Part shown: in pieces, positions 43,340 to 55,252 of the stretch
How positions within the stretch are numbered: position 1 is the stretch's first letter
Layout: each line of letters opens with the position of its first letter
DNA from: Siphonodentalium dalli
Taxonomy: Eukaryota > Mollusca > Scaphopoda > Gadilida > Siphonodentaliidae
Assembly: GCA_032622095.1 (NCBI GenBank)
Contig: CP136066.1
Span: 6,785,784-6,849,783, forward strand
Direction: 5' to 3'
DNA length: 64,000 bases
Notes under the pieces: generated by a model
The model's database searches: none
Told to the model about the DNA's origin: nothing
What the model saw: the letters and a program-made list of their open reading frames with translations, nothing else
Made by a program: the position numbers and the translations under genes

Positions 43340-45265
43340 ATAAATGCCTTACCAAGAAACCCATTAATATACGTGTCGTATCAAGAAACCCATTAATATA
43401 CGTGTCGTATCTAGTGTTGAAACGATTAGTGGTTTTGAGGAATCGACTAGTCGCCAGAGGGAATCGACTACTAGTCGACTAGTCGGACCCCTTCCGAAAC
43501 TTACCGTTTTGTGCTCATATACGTATATAATTTGCCGTTTGTTTTTAGTACCAGTAACCAACTTTGCATTTTCGAATGCAAAGCAAGACGTGATTTAACA
43601 CTATTTGCCGTGATTATTGGCTTAATATCACTGAAGGTTAATAGGTTATTAATTTGTCCCAGGTATATGATGTTTTATGACAATCAAATTACCATCCAGT
43701 TGATGTATGTATCTAAACAGTGGTGACAAACACCTGATCGATCGCGGAAACGCTACGGATTACGGAGTGGAAGCGCGTGCAACAATCAGAAACCGGTGCA
43801 TTATTCTATATGTTTTGTGTAAAAATGTTCCTTTAAAATTGATATGATGGTCTACCGGGCCGTACCGGTTCTTACATACAATCGAACATCGTTGTTTTCG
43901 AACTTGCCCAGTGTGCTGGTCACCGATTGACTTCACAAACGGGCGTACATGAAGAAATGCAAGATATTTTGAGAAACGAACTTCATCTCCGACAGAGTCA
44001 AACAAAAGTTACAAAATAAATGTTATAACAGCTGTAGTGCGTACAAGCCTTTTATGCTCGCAGATGTCATGTACATATATCGGACACGGAATGTGGTAAA
44101 GTTCCCTGTATATATAGAGTCCGCATATATTAAAAATGGGCCATGCATTGTGTACATAATGTTGTTCCTTGTATTAATTGCAAGGTCACGATATGACATA
44201 GCTTAATCACGGACAGTCATTTTCCCGACAAAACGCACGTGTTTTCACTGTTTGATTTGATCGCGAACATAATTGTCTCCAGATTACGTTTCTGGGAACA
44301 GCTTTGTCACCGCCCAATTCTGCGAAGGATTTAAGTTTGAGGTGCTAAAATACATCGTAATTTTTCACAAACACAGCCCATAAACGACGTGGGATTTCCG
44401 AAGTGACTCGCCAGTTTAGTTCGAAATACGCGATGCTATTCGATGCATAGCATGGCCGACCGCGGGTTGGCTGTATATTTATATCTATAATACAATATAT
44501 CTAGAACCTGTGATCGTATACGCTCACCCATGCGTCAGTTGATGCATGTGGTGGTTTGTAAAAAATATCACACAATTTTACAAATAAACTTTAAAGGTAT
44601 ACTGACATAGTGCTTCAATAAACTATAATATATTGGACTTGTTATTAAACTTAAAACTTAATAATGTCACCTCGCAACTAACTTGATTGAAGTTGAGTCC
44701 TGCACACCTGCAAACACGTTGACCAGTTATCACTCAGATCAATTCCGTCACGCCGAAATAGACACGGTTGCGATAGGCGCTGATTCTTTGAAGTTAATTA
44801 TCAAAGCCGGCCGTCTCAACTTCAAAGAATAAGCTGCCGCGGCGCCGACAAATACATTTGAGTTGAGGTCATTGGGTTTCGCTCTTGTGCATGACCACCA
44901 AGTACTGAAAGCAGTTATCGCATCAAAGGGACAACAAAGAAGGCTTTAACAAACTAATTGTGATTGTGTATTTCGATAGCCTGATTGTTTAAATTGTCCA
45001 GTAATTCGGCAATGGCAGCAACGGCACTGCTTTCGCAATGGCATAATGGTGGTGGGTGTGTTCCAACTAGTCGATTAGCCGATTTCGGAATCGACTAATT
45101 TAATAATCGGGTCGATTTCGATTAGTCGATTAATCGTTTCAACACTAGTCATATCAACAAACCGATTAATATACGTGTCGTATCAACAAACCCATTAATA
45201 TACGTGTCGTATCAACAAATCCATTAATATACGTGTCGTTCAATAAATCCATTAATATACGTGTC
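43340..45265 (+). repeat. ~29-bp minisatellite split by a hAT element
   Basis: Units of CCATTAATATACGTGTCGTA plus TCAACAAAC. Two units lie at 43357-43411 and four to five resume at 45148-45265, the intervening 1.7 kb being the hAT insertion. Confidence 0.9.
43412..45147. mobile_element. hAT-type non-autonomous element, PACS intron 6
   Basis: 1,736 bp with inverted ends TAGTGTTGAAACGATTA and AATCGTTTCAACACTA. Flanks GTCGTATC and GTCATATC are an 8-bp duplication with one mismatch, lying inside a minisatellite unit. Subterminal DNA is an array of CGACTAGTCG/TAGTCGATTAATCG words. The ends closely resemble those of the element at 31398. No transposase ORF. Confidence 0.88.
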
Positions 45266-45470
45266 GTTCTGTGTTTATTACGAGCCATCCGTTCTGGACA
45301 TCCGTCCTGTGACATCAGCTGGATACGTATGGAATGGGTGTTCCATACAGATTTGTAAATATTAAACAGCAAGAACACTAATTCTAGGAGCAAGAGTGTA
45401 ATAAATATTTGAGATTTTGTTTTATGTATAAAGTTTGAGGACAGTTTGTCAATATGTTGTGAAATCTTCA

Positions 45471-46505
45471 GTTACCTGAGCTCACCAAGCCTTGAAATAG
45501 TGCGTCTGTCATTTGCAGAATGAGGTCCCCCATATCAAATCCAGTCGAAAGTCGCGATTTTTTACCCTGTGCCAATGCTTTCTCTTATATATGCGAGTCG
45601 ACCATAGGTCGCCTCGAATATATAAGAGAATGCATTGGCCTAACAATTTTTGATCATTCGTTTTAAACAAATGTTTCTGACAATGTTTAGGACATAAAAT
45701 AAAAAACATCCATTACCCTGCAGGGAGCCCCACACATATATAGAAGAATATAGAAGAGTGTCGTCTGCTCATGTTTGTCTGGGGCTCTGTATGGGTGAAA
45801 TTATAAAATTGTTAAAGAATACAAGAAAAAATTATTAAAATTGTAAAAAATTGTTAGGCCAATGCATTCTCTTATATATGCGAGGCGACCTATGGTCGAC
45901 TTGCATATATAAGAGAATGCATTGGCACAGGGTAAATTACCTGAGCTCACCAAGCCTTGAAATAGTGCATCTGTCATTTGCAGAATGAGGTCCCCCGAGG
46001 GTGAATTTAGTGATGCTACCCTACACAGTGGGCTAGCATCACTAAATTCACCCTCTGGGGACCTCATTCTACTTAGGCCTCATCTTCTGGGAAGTATCTA
46101 TAGTATCAGATTAACATTGTTTTCAATTACTTTTTCCCCTGTCTGTTCAGTTTCTATATCACCTTATTTCCAGAAGATAAAATGCATAATCGAGGTGACT
46201 AATGGGTAAATATAAAAAAAAATCTTCAACTGGGGAACTTCAATAGGTCTCGCAGTTGAGGCCTCAGCAGAATGAAGTTCCCAGTGGGTGAATTGGTGAT
46301 GCTAGCCCGCTTGGTGTACATCACAATATTCACCATTTGGGAACTTCAATCTGAGTTTATGTCTCCTGTAGCAAATGAGGCCATGCAGAATGAGGTCCCC
46401 GAAGGTGAATTTAGTGATGCTAGCCCACTATGCGGGATAACGTCACTAAATTCAGCCTCTGGGGACCTCATTCTGCAAATGACAGACAGTATTTCAAGGT
46501 TTGGA
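45471..46505. mobile_element. Family B MITE with duplicated left end around a hairpin block
   Basis: The left terminus (TTACCTGAGCTCACC then AAGCCTTGAAATAGTGC) appears at 45473-45531 and again at 45936-45996. Between them is an A-type double hairpin carrying a family K element (45716-45795). The long-form B element then runs to TATTTCAAGG at about 46500. Confidence 0.85.
45716..45795. mobile_element. Family K small hairpin MITE
   Basis: CCCTGCAGGGAGCCCCACAC at the left, TGGGGCTCTGTATGGG at the right. Same as 8293-8372 (opposite orientation) and related to 56262-56342. Confidence 0.75.
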
Positions 46506-46646
46506 GCTCATATTTTAATATGTAGTGGAATTGAAATTGTTACTGATCAACTCCACACAAGCTTTGGAAGTTCACCTATGGCGTTAATGGAAAGTAATAC
46601 CGCCATAAATAATTTTGAATATCAGCTAACTAACCGTTTTAACAAT

Positions 46647-46738
46647 GGTTGACCATGAGTTTTTTCTTCCAGGCTTTGGACTCGGAGGTTGACCATGAGT
46701 TTTTTCTTCCAGGCTTTGGACTCGGAGGTTGACCATGA
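46647..46738 (+). repeat. 40-bp tandem duplication spanning the e7 acceptor
   Basis: Two perfect 40-bp copies (46647-46686 and 46687-46726) and a 12-bp third start (46727-46738). Each full copy contains TTTTTTCTTCCAG followed by GCTTTGGACTCGGA, i.e. pyrimidine tract, acceptor and first 14 exon bases of e7. The copies are identical, so the event is recent. The period is not a multiple of three. Confidence 0.95.
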
Positions 46739-46864
46739 CCTTGCTGACCCTGATAACACGCGGCAGGATATTGACGAGCTGTTTGATGAGCTAGATGACC
46801 TCAGTGACAGCGGTCCAGAGATAGATACGATGAGCGTGATGTCTACCCCAAAACCACGCATCAG
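46713..46864 (+). CDS. PACS: PACS exon e7 (middle region)
   Basis: Seventh exon, 50 codons plus two bases: begins ALDSEVDHDLADPDNTRQD, continues IDELFDELDDLSDSGPEID and ends in STPKPRI. Vertebrate PACS has LDSEQD, an acidic helix (EEDLDLLYDTLD), then SDSGP and STPKPKLRP. Donor GTAGGG, phase 2. A 40-bp tandem duplication places an identical acceptor (TTTCTTCCAG) 40 nt upstream at 46673; using it would shift the frame and reach a stop after 19 codons, so the downstream acceptor was chosen. Confidence 0.94.
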
Positions 46865-47984
46865 GTAGGGATAGAGATCTCCATATCTTTTTCTGTTTGT
46901 TTGAAATACTGTGACATATCTGGGACAAGAATAAGGTGAATATGCAAGGTGAAGTGACAGCTCCCCTTATCAGAAATATATGGTTTACGAACATTTGGGT
47001 TGAAAAAAGTTGCTGCAGGAAGGGAAAAAAATACAAATAAAATTTATGCATCACCTCCAGAACAATTGACAGATAGCAGAATTGTCCATGAATTTCTCAA
47101 CATATTTTAGTTCGATGAATTTAACTTACATTATACAAATAAATTGAGGTATTTCTTCCCATAAAACTGTAAAATAATGGAAAAGAATGTGAAAGTTAAA
47201 GTGATGTGAAACGTAAATTGAACCTCACAATTGAGTTCCCTGCGTCATTCTGTGGGAAGAGTGAATAAAATAACTCAGATACACGAAATCCCCCATCCTG
47301 AAGTCAGTTTGTACACATTATACGGCCATTCGGCTAACTATTTATATTTCATTAATCGTCCCGATTAATCTCACCATAATAACACGAAAAAACAAACCGA
47401 TGCGTTGTCTTGTGCAGTCACGGAAATGCCCGAGCACTTCCGACTCGATTGGGATTGAATCGGGTTTCGTTCTCAGAAATGGCTTCTAGGGAGGATGACC
47501 ATTCGCTGGAATAGCGTCATGCACATCAGAATATTAAAGCGAAAAACAAATTGACATCGCAATCGGTAGTCAATTCGACAGGGAAGGAATAGAAAGGGAA
47601 TTGTTGCGTGAAATCACAAACGGAAGAACATTGGCAGAGTTTGTGGCAAAGATTATAATCGAACAGTGATCGAGAGGTAATAATTCCAAAATGTTACTAT
47701 TTATAGAAAATTGTAAGCGCATTGACCGAATTTTTACATCAATCTGGCCGCAAGCACAGTACCGTGCAGAAAGAGTTGTCTTACTTTTGTAACTCAAAAC
47801 TGTTTAATTACATTATACCTGTACAATAGTACAAATAATTGGTATTCAATATGCCAGTACAGAACATTTGTTAGCTCATTGGCCATGAAATGTTTTTAAT
47901 GGCAAATTCTGTTGTCAAGCTTTAGTAAGCACTATTCATTCTGATGGATGATAACTATAATGGAAGGCCTTTTTCACATGTATT
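46865..47984. other. PACS intron 7, proximal part
   Basis: A family H end fragment at about 46970-47050 (TATGGTTTACGAACATT). The rest is AT-rich and without recognisable genes. Confidence 0.5.
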
Positions 47985-49860
47985 AGCTAATTGCACTTTA
48001 GCGTAAGTGAATTACAATTAAGCGTAATGTATTACACTCAGGTGTAATGCACACATATAAAGCATACTTCACTTACGCTTAACCATATGATGTAGATAAA
48101 GCATTACTCCTATGAGTAATAGAATTATGACTAGTGCTTAAGCGTAATTGATTAAAGTGTGCTTAAGCGTAATTGATTTACGCTTAAGCTCACTGGTCAT
48201 TTATTTTCATTGATAGATTAATTACACTTAATCATAAATGAATTATGCTTAAGCGATTATACGAGAAGCCGTTTTCACATTTATTCTGATTCTGCTTAAT
48301 CGCAAATCATTTACGCTTAAGTGTAAATCATTTGCACTTAAGAGCAAATCATTTATACTTAAATACAAATCATATGCGCTTTAGCGGAAATAGTATGGGA
48401 GGCCCTTTTCACATTTATTATTTATTTGCGCTTAAGCGCAAATATTTGTGCTTAAGCGTAAATCATTTGCGCTTAAGCACAAATATGTGTCTATCAATAT
48501 AAGCGCAAATACCTAACACTCCATTACATCCCTCTGATGTGAATGATTGAGTCCATCTCATATTATATTAGCATGGGCCCATAGTAATAGCCCCATACAG
48601 ACTCGAAGTTGAAGAAAAAACATATTTCCATATGCATATCAGCATCTCTGTCCCTGGTGTCCCAAGATTTGGTGCCTCACTCCCAGAGCTCATGTATATT
48701 TTATTATCTCCTGCACAGATATATACCATTTCCATGGCCATAAATAGGGAATTGGGGGTTACTGGGGTTTGCTTCCCTCATATGGTGTACTCATTGACTT
48801 GAAGTTGGGGAAAAACCCCTATTTTCATAATATCAGCATCCCTGTCCCCAAGAATTTGTGTCGCCATCCCAGAGATATAGTATATTTTATAAAAGAGACA
48901 TATCCTACACAGATCTATATCATTTCCATGGTCATAAAACAGATCTTGGGGTTTCTGGGGGATTGTTTCCCTCATATGGTGGGGCTATATCAACTTTAGT
49001 GATGTGTTTAGGCCTGTGCCATGTAAAATTAATTCAGGGGGGATCAATGCATATTGATTTTTATTTGCGCTTAAGGGCAAATGATTTTCGCTTAAGCGCA
49101 AATATGATCTATTTGCTTAATTGCAAATGATAGAGGTTATTTGCGCTTAAGTGTAAATAAATAATAAATGTGAAAAGGAAATCAGTTGGAGTTAGGTATT
49201 TGCTTAAGCATTATTCATATTAATTATGCTTAAGTGTAAATGAGTTCCGCGCTTAAGCGTAAATCAAGTACGCTTAAACGTAATTCATATACACTCTCAT
49301 TGAACTCCCCTCAAGCTGAAATGGATGCAACCGCATTACTAATGCCAGTAACCTACATCAGGTTATACCAATATACATGAGGTATATGGGGAGCCAAATT
49401 AACATTTAATAAATAATAGAGCTTAAGCGATATAATTGAGCTTAAGCGATATAATAAGGGAAGATATAATTGCGATTAAGTTCAATAAGGAAATATCTAA
49501 TTGCGCTTAGCACAATAAGGAATATCTTATTGCACTAAAGCACAAAAAGGAATATTGTATTGCACTTGAGCAATAAGGAATCTCTAAGCGCAATAAGTAA
49601 TCTTCTTATTGCACTTAAGCGCGATAAGAAATATTCTTATTGCACTTAAGTGTAATTAGAGATTCCTTGATTGGGGGGGCTTTAGCTCAATTATTTATTA
49701 AATGTTAATTTGGCTTCCTCCCATAGAGGTGAGATAGCTGATGAACCCAATTACACTTAAGCGTAATTCAAATGTATTACGCTTATCGTAAGTTAATTAT
49801 GCTTAAGCATAAATAATTTATTCTTAAGTGTAATTAGCTACTATAAAGTGAATCTGGGAT
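47985..49860. repeat. Field of TTAAGC-centred palindromes in PACS intron 7
   Basis: About thirty copies of GCGCTTAAGCGC-like words (GCTTAAGCG, CACTTAAGCG, ATTACGCTTAAG) spaced every 15-40 bp in two blocks, 47985-48520 and 49050-49850, with AATGATTTGC-like spacers. Inverted TTTTCACATTTATT / AATAAATGTGAAAA words at 48410 and 49168 suggest a dyad. Between the blocks is a ~195-bp direct repeat. Confidence 0.85.
48590..48985 (+). repeat. Diverged ~195-bp direct repeat inside the TTAAGC field
   Basis: Two copies sharing TTGAAGTTG, AATATCAGCATC, CTGTCCC, CCATTTCCATGG and TTCCCTCATATGGTG in the same order. Confidence 0.85.
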
Positions 49861-51039
49861 AAGGGGAGTACTCTAAATTGTTCTTTCGACCAGCTGTTTC
49901 TACCAATTAAAAAAAATTCTCATTTATTTTGAAACTAATGAAAGGTATATTTGTTTACTAGTAATATTCATTATAAACTTGTACAAATCTGAAAACAAAC
50001 AAAATTTTAATATTTAAGAAATTTAGAGTTCCCTCTCTTACAGCAGCAACCACTATGCCAGGAAGACCAATCGATCTAGTTCAGCCCGATTGGGCTATTA
50101 TAATTTATAGATCGATCGGTGGTTCATGCACTCTCTGCGTTTGAAATATTGCTAATAATTTCCATTTACAGAAGTCAATAATGCCATTGCAGATAACTTC
50201 ATCTTAAATTCGACCAAATGTGTTGACGTTTGATAAGAAGGGCAGGAATTCCCCGATTTGTTTATTTTCAATCGATGAGAAGCATGACGGCCTGGATCAG
50301 CTGATCGGTTCGGAGGTGTGCCAATCGTATTTTGCATGCTGTGAATACCCATTCACGCCTAAATTTGCAAACAATCCATATATAACATATACACAGTGTG
50401 TACACTTTGTTAGTTGCCAATTAATTCTCGACATTTCAATTAGAAAACATGAGATATCGATGCAAAAATCAAGACATAATCACATTATCTAGTTTGTGTT
50501 TTGTTGAATCTACTTTCGGTTATCGACATGCCGGCTATTGTTTTGGCTGTTCTCTTAACCGTGCGTGCCAGCCGATCGTCGTTTTTCGGGCGGTTCCGAT
50601 TTCTTCCGAATATAATTCCATGACCTCCACGCGATGATTCGCGCCGAAAATGTGGTTGTATCTGAGAAGATTTCTTACTCTGACCGCAGTTTTCAACAAT
50701 TTAATACGGGGCGAATACCGCATCAATAATATGCAACCTTGGGGTTTTATTTCTAGTTTTTTATGACCTTTCTTATGGTATATCGGATACAGTTCTGTCT
50801 GACATGAAATATATACCCACCGGGAGTGAAGCTAATGACTTTAAACAGAGACACTGCTATCATATATTTTCTCTACCACATGCTTCATATTTTAATCAGT
50901 GTGAATATAAATCAATCAATATAAATTTTGGTTTTTTTTATTTTTTTACAATATTGAGGAAAAAATTGTAGGAAATTTGTTTGAAAGTTTTACATATCAC
51001 AAACTCAAGAGATTTGTCTAAACGAAAGATGACGATATG
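49861..51039. other. PACS intron 7, unassigned
   Basis: AT-rich DNA with a short inverted word pair ATCGATCTAG / TAGATCGATCG near 50070-50115. No exon recognised. Confidence 0.4.
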
Positions 51040-51293
51040 CAAGCCTTCAAATAGTGTGTCTGTCATTTGCAGAATGAGGTCCCCAGAGGGTGAATTTAGT
51101 GATGCTACCCCGCATAGCGGTCTAGGATCACCAAATTCACCCTCTGGGGAACTCATTCTGCTTACAACTCAGCAGAATGAGGTTCCCAGAGGGTGAATTT
51201 GGTGATGCTAACCTGCTATGCGGGGTAGCATCACTAAATTCTCCCTCTGGGGACCTCATTCTGCAAATTACAGGCACACTTTTTCAAGGCTTG
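51040..51293. mobile_element. Family B MITE with perfect 8-bp TSD
   Basis: Ends CAAGCCTTCAAATAGTGTGT and TTTTTCAAGGCTTG, flanked on both sides by ACGATATG. Two internal palindromes of GAATGAGGTCCCCAGAGGGT type. The 8-bp duplication assigns family B to hAT-like transposition. Confidence 0.95.
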
Positions 51294-51533
51294 ACGATAT
51301 GAATAGATAATACAAATAAAGTTATTATGAAAATGACAATATAAACTACTTGATTTCGACAGAATATTAATAGCTATATGATCTTTAACAGACATGGAGC
51401 AAATTACTTTTGAAATTTTGATTAGCAAATAAACTCACATTGACATGATTAGATAGCATTGTGCTAAAATCTTATAAAATTGTAGAGCTATCATCCAAAT
51501 TTGGGTAGCAAATTGCGATGCGATACCAGTTAA

Positions 51534-51925
51534 CCCTTTACCCAACAAACCGGCCAAAACCGGCCAAATAAAGCTTCAACAGCCTAAAATATCTTCGGTC
51601 TGTCTCAATAAAACCATACAAATATGGATATCATTGGAACCGGCTCCTTGACCACATTGTGATAGTTACAGTTATGCCCTGTGCCAATGCATTCTCTTAT
51701 ATATGCGAGTCGACCATAGGTCGCCTCGCATATATAAGAGAATGCATTGGCCTAAAGAAAATCTTTTTTTAATACTTTTTACCATTTTTTCTTACATTCT
51801 TTAACAATTTTATAATTTTTAATGTGTTAAGCCAATGCATTCTCTTATATATGCGAGGCGATCTATGGTCGACTCGCATATACAAGAGAATGCATTGGCA
51901 CAGGGTCGTTCTGTTGGGTAAAGGG
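51534..51925. mobile_element. Family A TTAA hairpin MITE (PACS intron 7)
   Basis: Full length; left CCCTTTACCCAACAAACCGG, two hairpins, right TGTTGGGTAAAGGG; TTAA at 51530-51533 and 51926-51929. Lies about 100 bp upstream of exon e8. Confidence 0.95.
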
Positions 51926-52028
51926 TTAATATGCTCCCTGTTGACAGACATTATGCTTATATCTGCAGAATATATATTAGATATTGAGACAGTTTGAATA
52001 TGTGTTTAATTTTAATTGTTTTTACCAG

Positions 52029-52077
52029 GCCGTTCTTCGGAGGCAGGACCTACATTCAACAAGCTGAACTTCAAAAA
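52029..52077 (+). CDS. PACS: PACS exon e8 (middle region)
   Basis: Short exon of 49 nt: one base completes Arg with e7, then PFFGGRTYIQQAELQK. Vertebrate PACS has KPFFEGMSQSSSQTEIGSL here; the PFF-G core is kept and the following residues have diverged. Acceptor TTTTTACCAG, donor GTAAGA, phase 0 at the 3' end. The 5.2-kb upstream intron carries the TTAAGC palindrome field, a family B MITE and a family A MITE. Confidence 0.88.
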
Positions 52078-52431
52078 GTAAGATTTCTTTGTTATATGAT
52101 TTTGCATCTATTTACACAATTTACACCACTATTTACTGTAATATATGTCATCATTAATTTATATTACGCATTAGTCAGCATATTTTTTTAACTTTTGCCA
52201 CAATCAGTGTTCCAAGGGGAGACTCTCCGAAATTCCCCCCCCCCCAAAAACAGTGACCATTGTTTTGATTATACCGAACAGACATGTTGCTTGAGTTGTG
52301 ACTGAATATTGGTTTCTGGATACATGTCATATAGCATTTCAATATGGTCATGAAGACCAAAAGAAATAGGTCTAAAATTTAATAGCAATACTTTATTATC
52401 AACTTAACAGGTATCACCTAATACTTTGATT

Positions 52432-52736
52432 TACAGTTATGCCTTGTGCCAATGCATTCTCTTATATATGCGAGTCGACCATAGGTCGCCTCGCATATAA
52501 AAGAGAATGCATTGGCTTAACACATATTAAAAATGATAAAATTGTCAATGAATGTAGAAAAATATTATAAAAATTGTTAAAAAATGTAAGAAAAAATTAT
52601 AAAATTGTTAAAGAATGTAAGAAAAAATGATAAAAAGTATTAAAAAGGCCAATGCATTCTCTTATATATGCGAGGCGACCTATGGTCGACTCGCATATAT
52701 AAGAGAATGCATTGGCACAGGGCATAACTGTAACTG
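52432..52736. mobile_element. Family A core without terminal arms
   Basis: Bounded by TACAGTTATGCCTTGTGCCA and its inverse (GGCACAGGGCATAACTGTA), with both hairpins and the AT-rich spacer, but lacking the CCCTTTACCC termini. Either a shorter derivative that moves on its own or a truncated copy. Confidence 0.85.
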
Positions 52737-53132
52737 CATTGCATAAAACGTTTTGAGGTGGTCATTTAATTCCGATGAAGAATACTGAGTCCTTACCCAA
52801 CAAAAAATTCAATAAATAACTACTTGCTGTTTCGCACACAATGTTTGGGGTACTTTTGTTATCAGATGAAACCTCAATTTGTTTGATGGCTTCTCCAACA
52901 GCCATGTTCTACAAGAATATGGAAATTGTTTGTCTGTGAAATTAAAAAAAAAACCTTGTCTTCAGATACTTCCGTGAGTTACTTCGGGATGTCTCGGTCT
53001 GAGCTGTAAACATTGCAAAAAATGTTAACCGGAAATGTTTCATGGGAAGGAAACATTGCTAAAATGAGTAATATAATCCAATGGGGAATTAACACAGTAT
53101 CTTATAATGTCATGTATTATAGTCCTTATTAA
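52737..53132. other. PACS intron 8, unassigned
   Basis: Nothing recognised. Confidence 0.4.
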
Positions 53133-53524
53133 CCCTTTACCCAACAAACCGGCCAAAAACGGCCAAATAAAGCTGCAACAGCCTAAATTATCTTGGGTCT
53201 GTCTCAATAAAACCATACAAATATGGATATCATTGGAACCGGTTCATTGACCACATTGTGATGGTTACAGTTATGCCCTGTGCCAATGCATTCTCTTATA
53301 TATGCGAGTCGACCATAGGTCGCCTCGCATATATAAGAGAATGCATTGGCCTAAAAAAAATCTTTTTTTAACACTTTTTACCATTTTTTCTTACATTCTT
53401 TAACAATTTTATAATTTTTAATGTGTTAAGCCAATGCATTCTCTTATATATGCAAGGCGACCTATGGTCGACTCGCATATATAAGAGAATGCATTGGCAC
53501 AGGGCCGTTCTGTTGGTTAAAGGG
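53133..53524. mobile_element. Family A TTAA hairpin MITE (PACS intron 8)
   Basis: Full length with TTAA on both sides; right end slightly altered (GTTGGTTAAAGGG). Confidence 0.95.
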
Positions 53525-54018
53525 TTAATCAATCTAAATTTCTCCAAAAAAAAAAGAAGAAAATTGAAGACATCCTCCATATAATTAGTAGAAAAACTAT
53601 AAATCATGATTATACAAATAGTCAGATTTATGCTTGAAGCAATCGCTTAAAATAGATTAGATTTCCCTATGTAGCTATGGCATTTCTATTCTAATTTGGG
53701 AATGTTGTATATTCATAATTATTCCGTATTATATGGTTTTCATAAATTTATAGAACTCATTTATTGATAACTGGTACATGTTAATCCTATTGTATGAATA
53801 GTATATTCTTTAATAGTTTATTAAGTTTGATATATGTCGGGACTATTTTCTCTCATTCACATAATATCAATGCGCGATAGAGAGATTACGCCATCTTGAT
53901 TCTTGTAGCAACAATTATGTAATTCATTTTGGCAAACACAAATTTCTAAATTATTTGATTATGAAATTCAAGTTTTGCTTGAGTACCCCCCCCCCCTTTA
54001 AGGCACACTTATTTGTTT

Positions 54019-54770
54019 AATCCTCAGATAACATTATATACAAGATATTCCATATTACATACCATTAGAATCCCCAGATAACATTATATACAAGATATTC
54101 CATATTACATACCATTAGAATCCTCAGATAACATTATATACAAGATATTCCATATTACATACCATTAGAATCCCCAGATAACATTATATACAAGATATTC
54201 CATATTACATACCATTAGAATCCCCAGATAACATTATATACAAGATATTCCATATTACATACCATTAGAATCCTCAGATAACATTATATACAAGATATTC
54301 CATATTACATACCATTTGAAATCCCAGATAACATTATATACAAGATATTCCATATTACATACCATTTGAAATCCCAGATAACATTATATACAAGATATTC
54401 CATATTACATACCATTTGAAATCCCAGATAACATTATATACAAGATATTCCATATTACATACCATTAGAATCCCCAGATAACATTATATACAAGATATTC
54501 CATATTACATACCATTAGAATCCTCAGGTAACATTATATACAAGATATTCCATATTACATACCATTAGAATCCCCAGATAACATTATATACAATATATTA
54601 CATACCATTATAATCCCCAGATAACATTATATACAAGATATTCCATATTACATACCATTAGAATCCCCAGATAACATTATATACAAGATATTCCATATTA
54701 CATACCATTAGAATCCTCAGATAACATTATATACAAGATATTCCATATTACATACCATTTGAAATCCAGT
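54019..54770 (+). repeat. 50-bp minisatellite in PACS intron 8
   Basis: About 15 near-identical copies of a 50-bp unit (AATCCCCAGATAACATTATA, then TACAAGATATTCCATATTAC, then ATACCATTAG). A short unit at about 54575 lacks the middle. Confidence 0.97.
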
Positions 54771-54967
54771 CAAATAAATTGTGAACATGTTTTTGTCAAG
54801 GTACTGACGTGTGTTCTGTGCTTAATTTTGATCTGGTCTATACTGCCAGTCTATTATTCTCAATGGAAGGGGAATAACTCTATCTCTGAGCTGTGAATTA
54901 TGTGGTAAATAACGGTGGAAGTCTTTGGTGTAAATCTGAGAATCTCTTGTCACTTGGTGGACACTCC

Positions 54968-55080
54968 TAGGCCACAGCTTTCCAATGAATGGCATCAAGT
55001 CATATTTCCGACTAAATCCTGAAAACTTACCCATAATTCTGCTGCAGTTAAGGAGTCGATTATTTAGGGCATCACTGTAG
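54968..55080. mobile_element. Family D MITE, right half
   Basis: From CACAGCTTTCCAATGAATGG to GGGCATCACTGTA; the left half is absent. Confidence 0.85.
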
Positions 55081-55252
55081 ATCTATTTTTCGTTCCTCTT
55101 CCAAATGGTATATAATATGGAATATGTTGTATATAATGTGATCTGGGTATTCGAAAATTATGTGGGCCTTTAAATCCCGTTTTAAATTAATATCAGATTC
55201 TAGGAGCATAAAATGTATTTATGGTCTAAAAATTATTTGTTTCTCTTATTAG

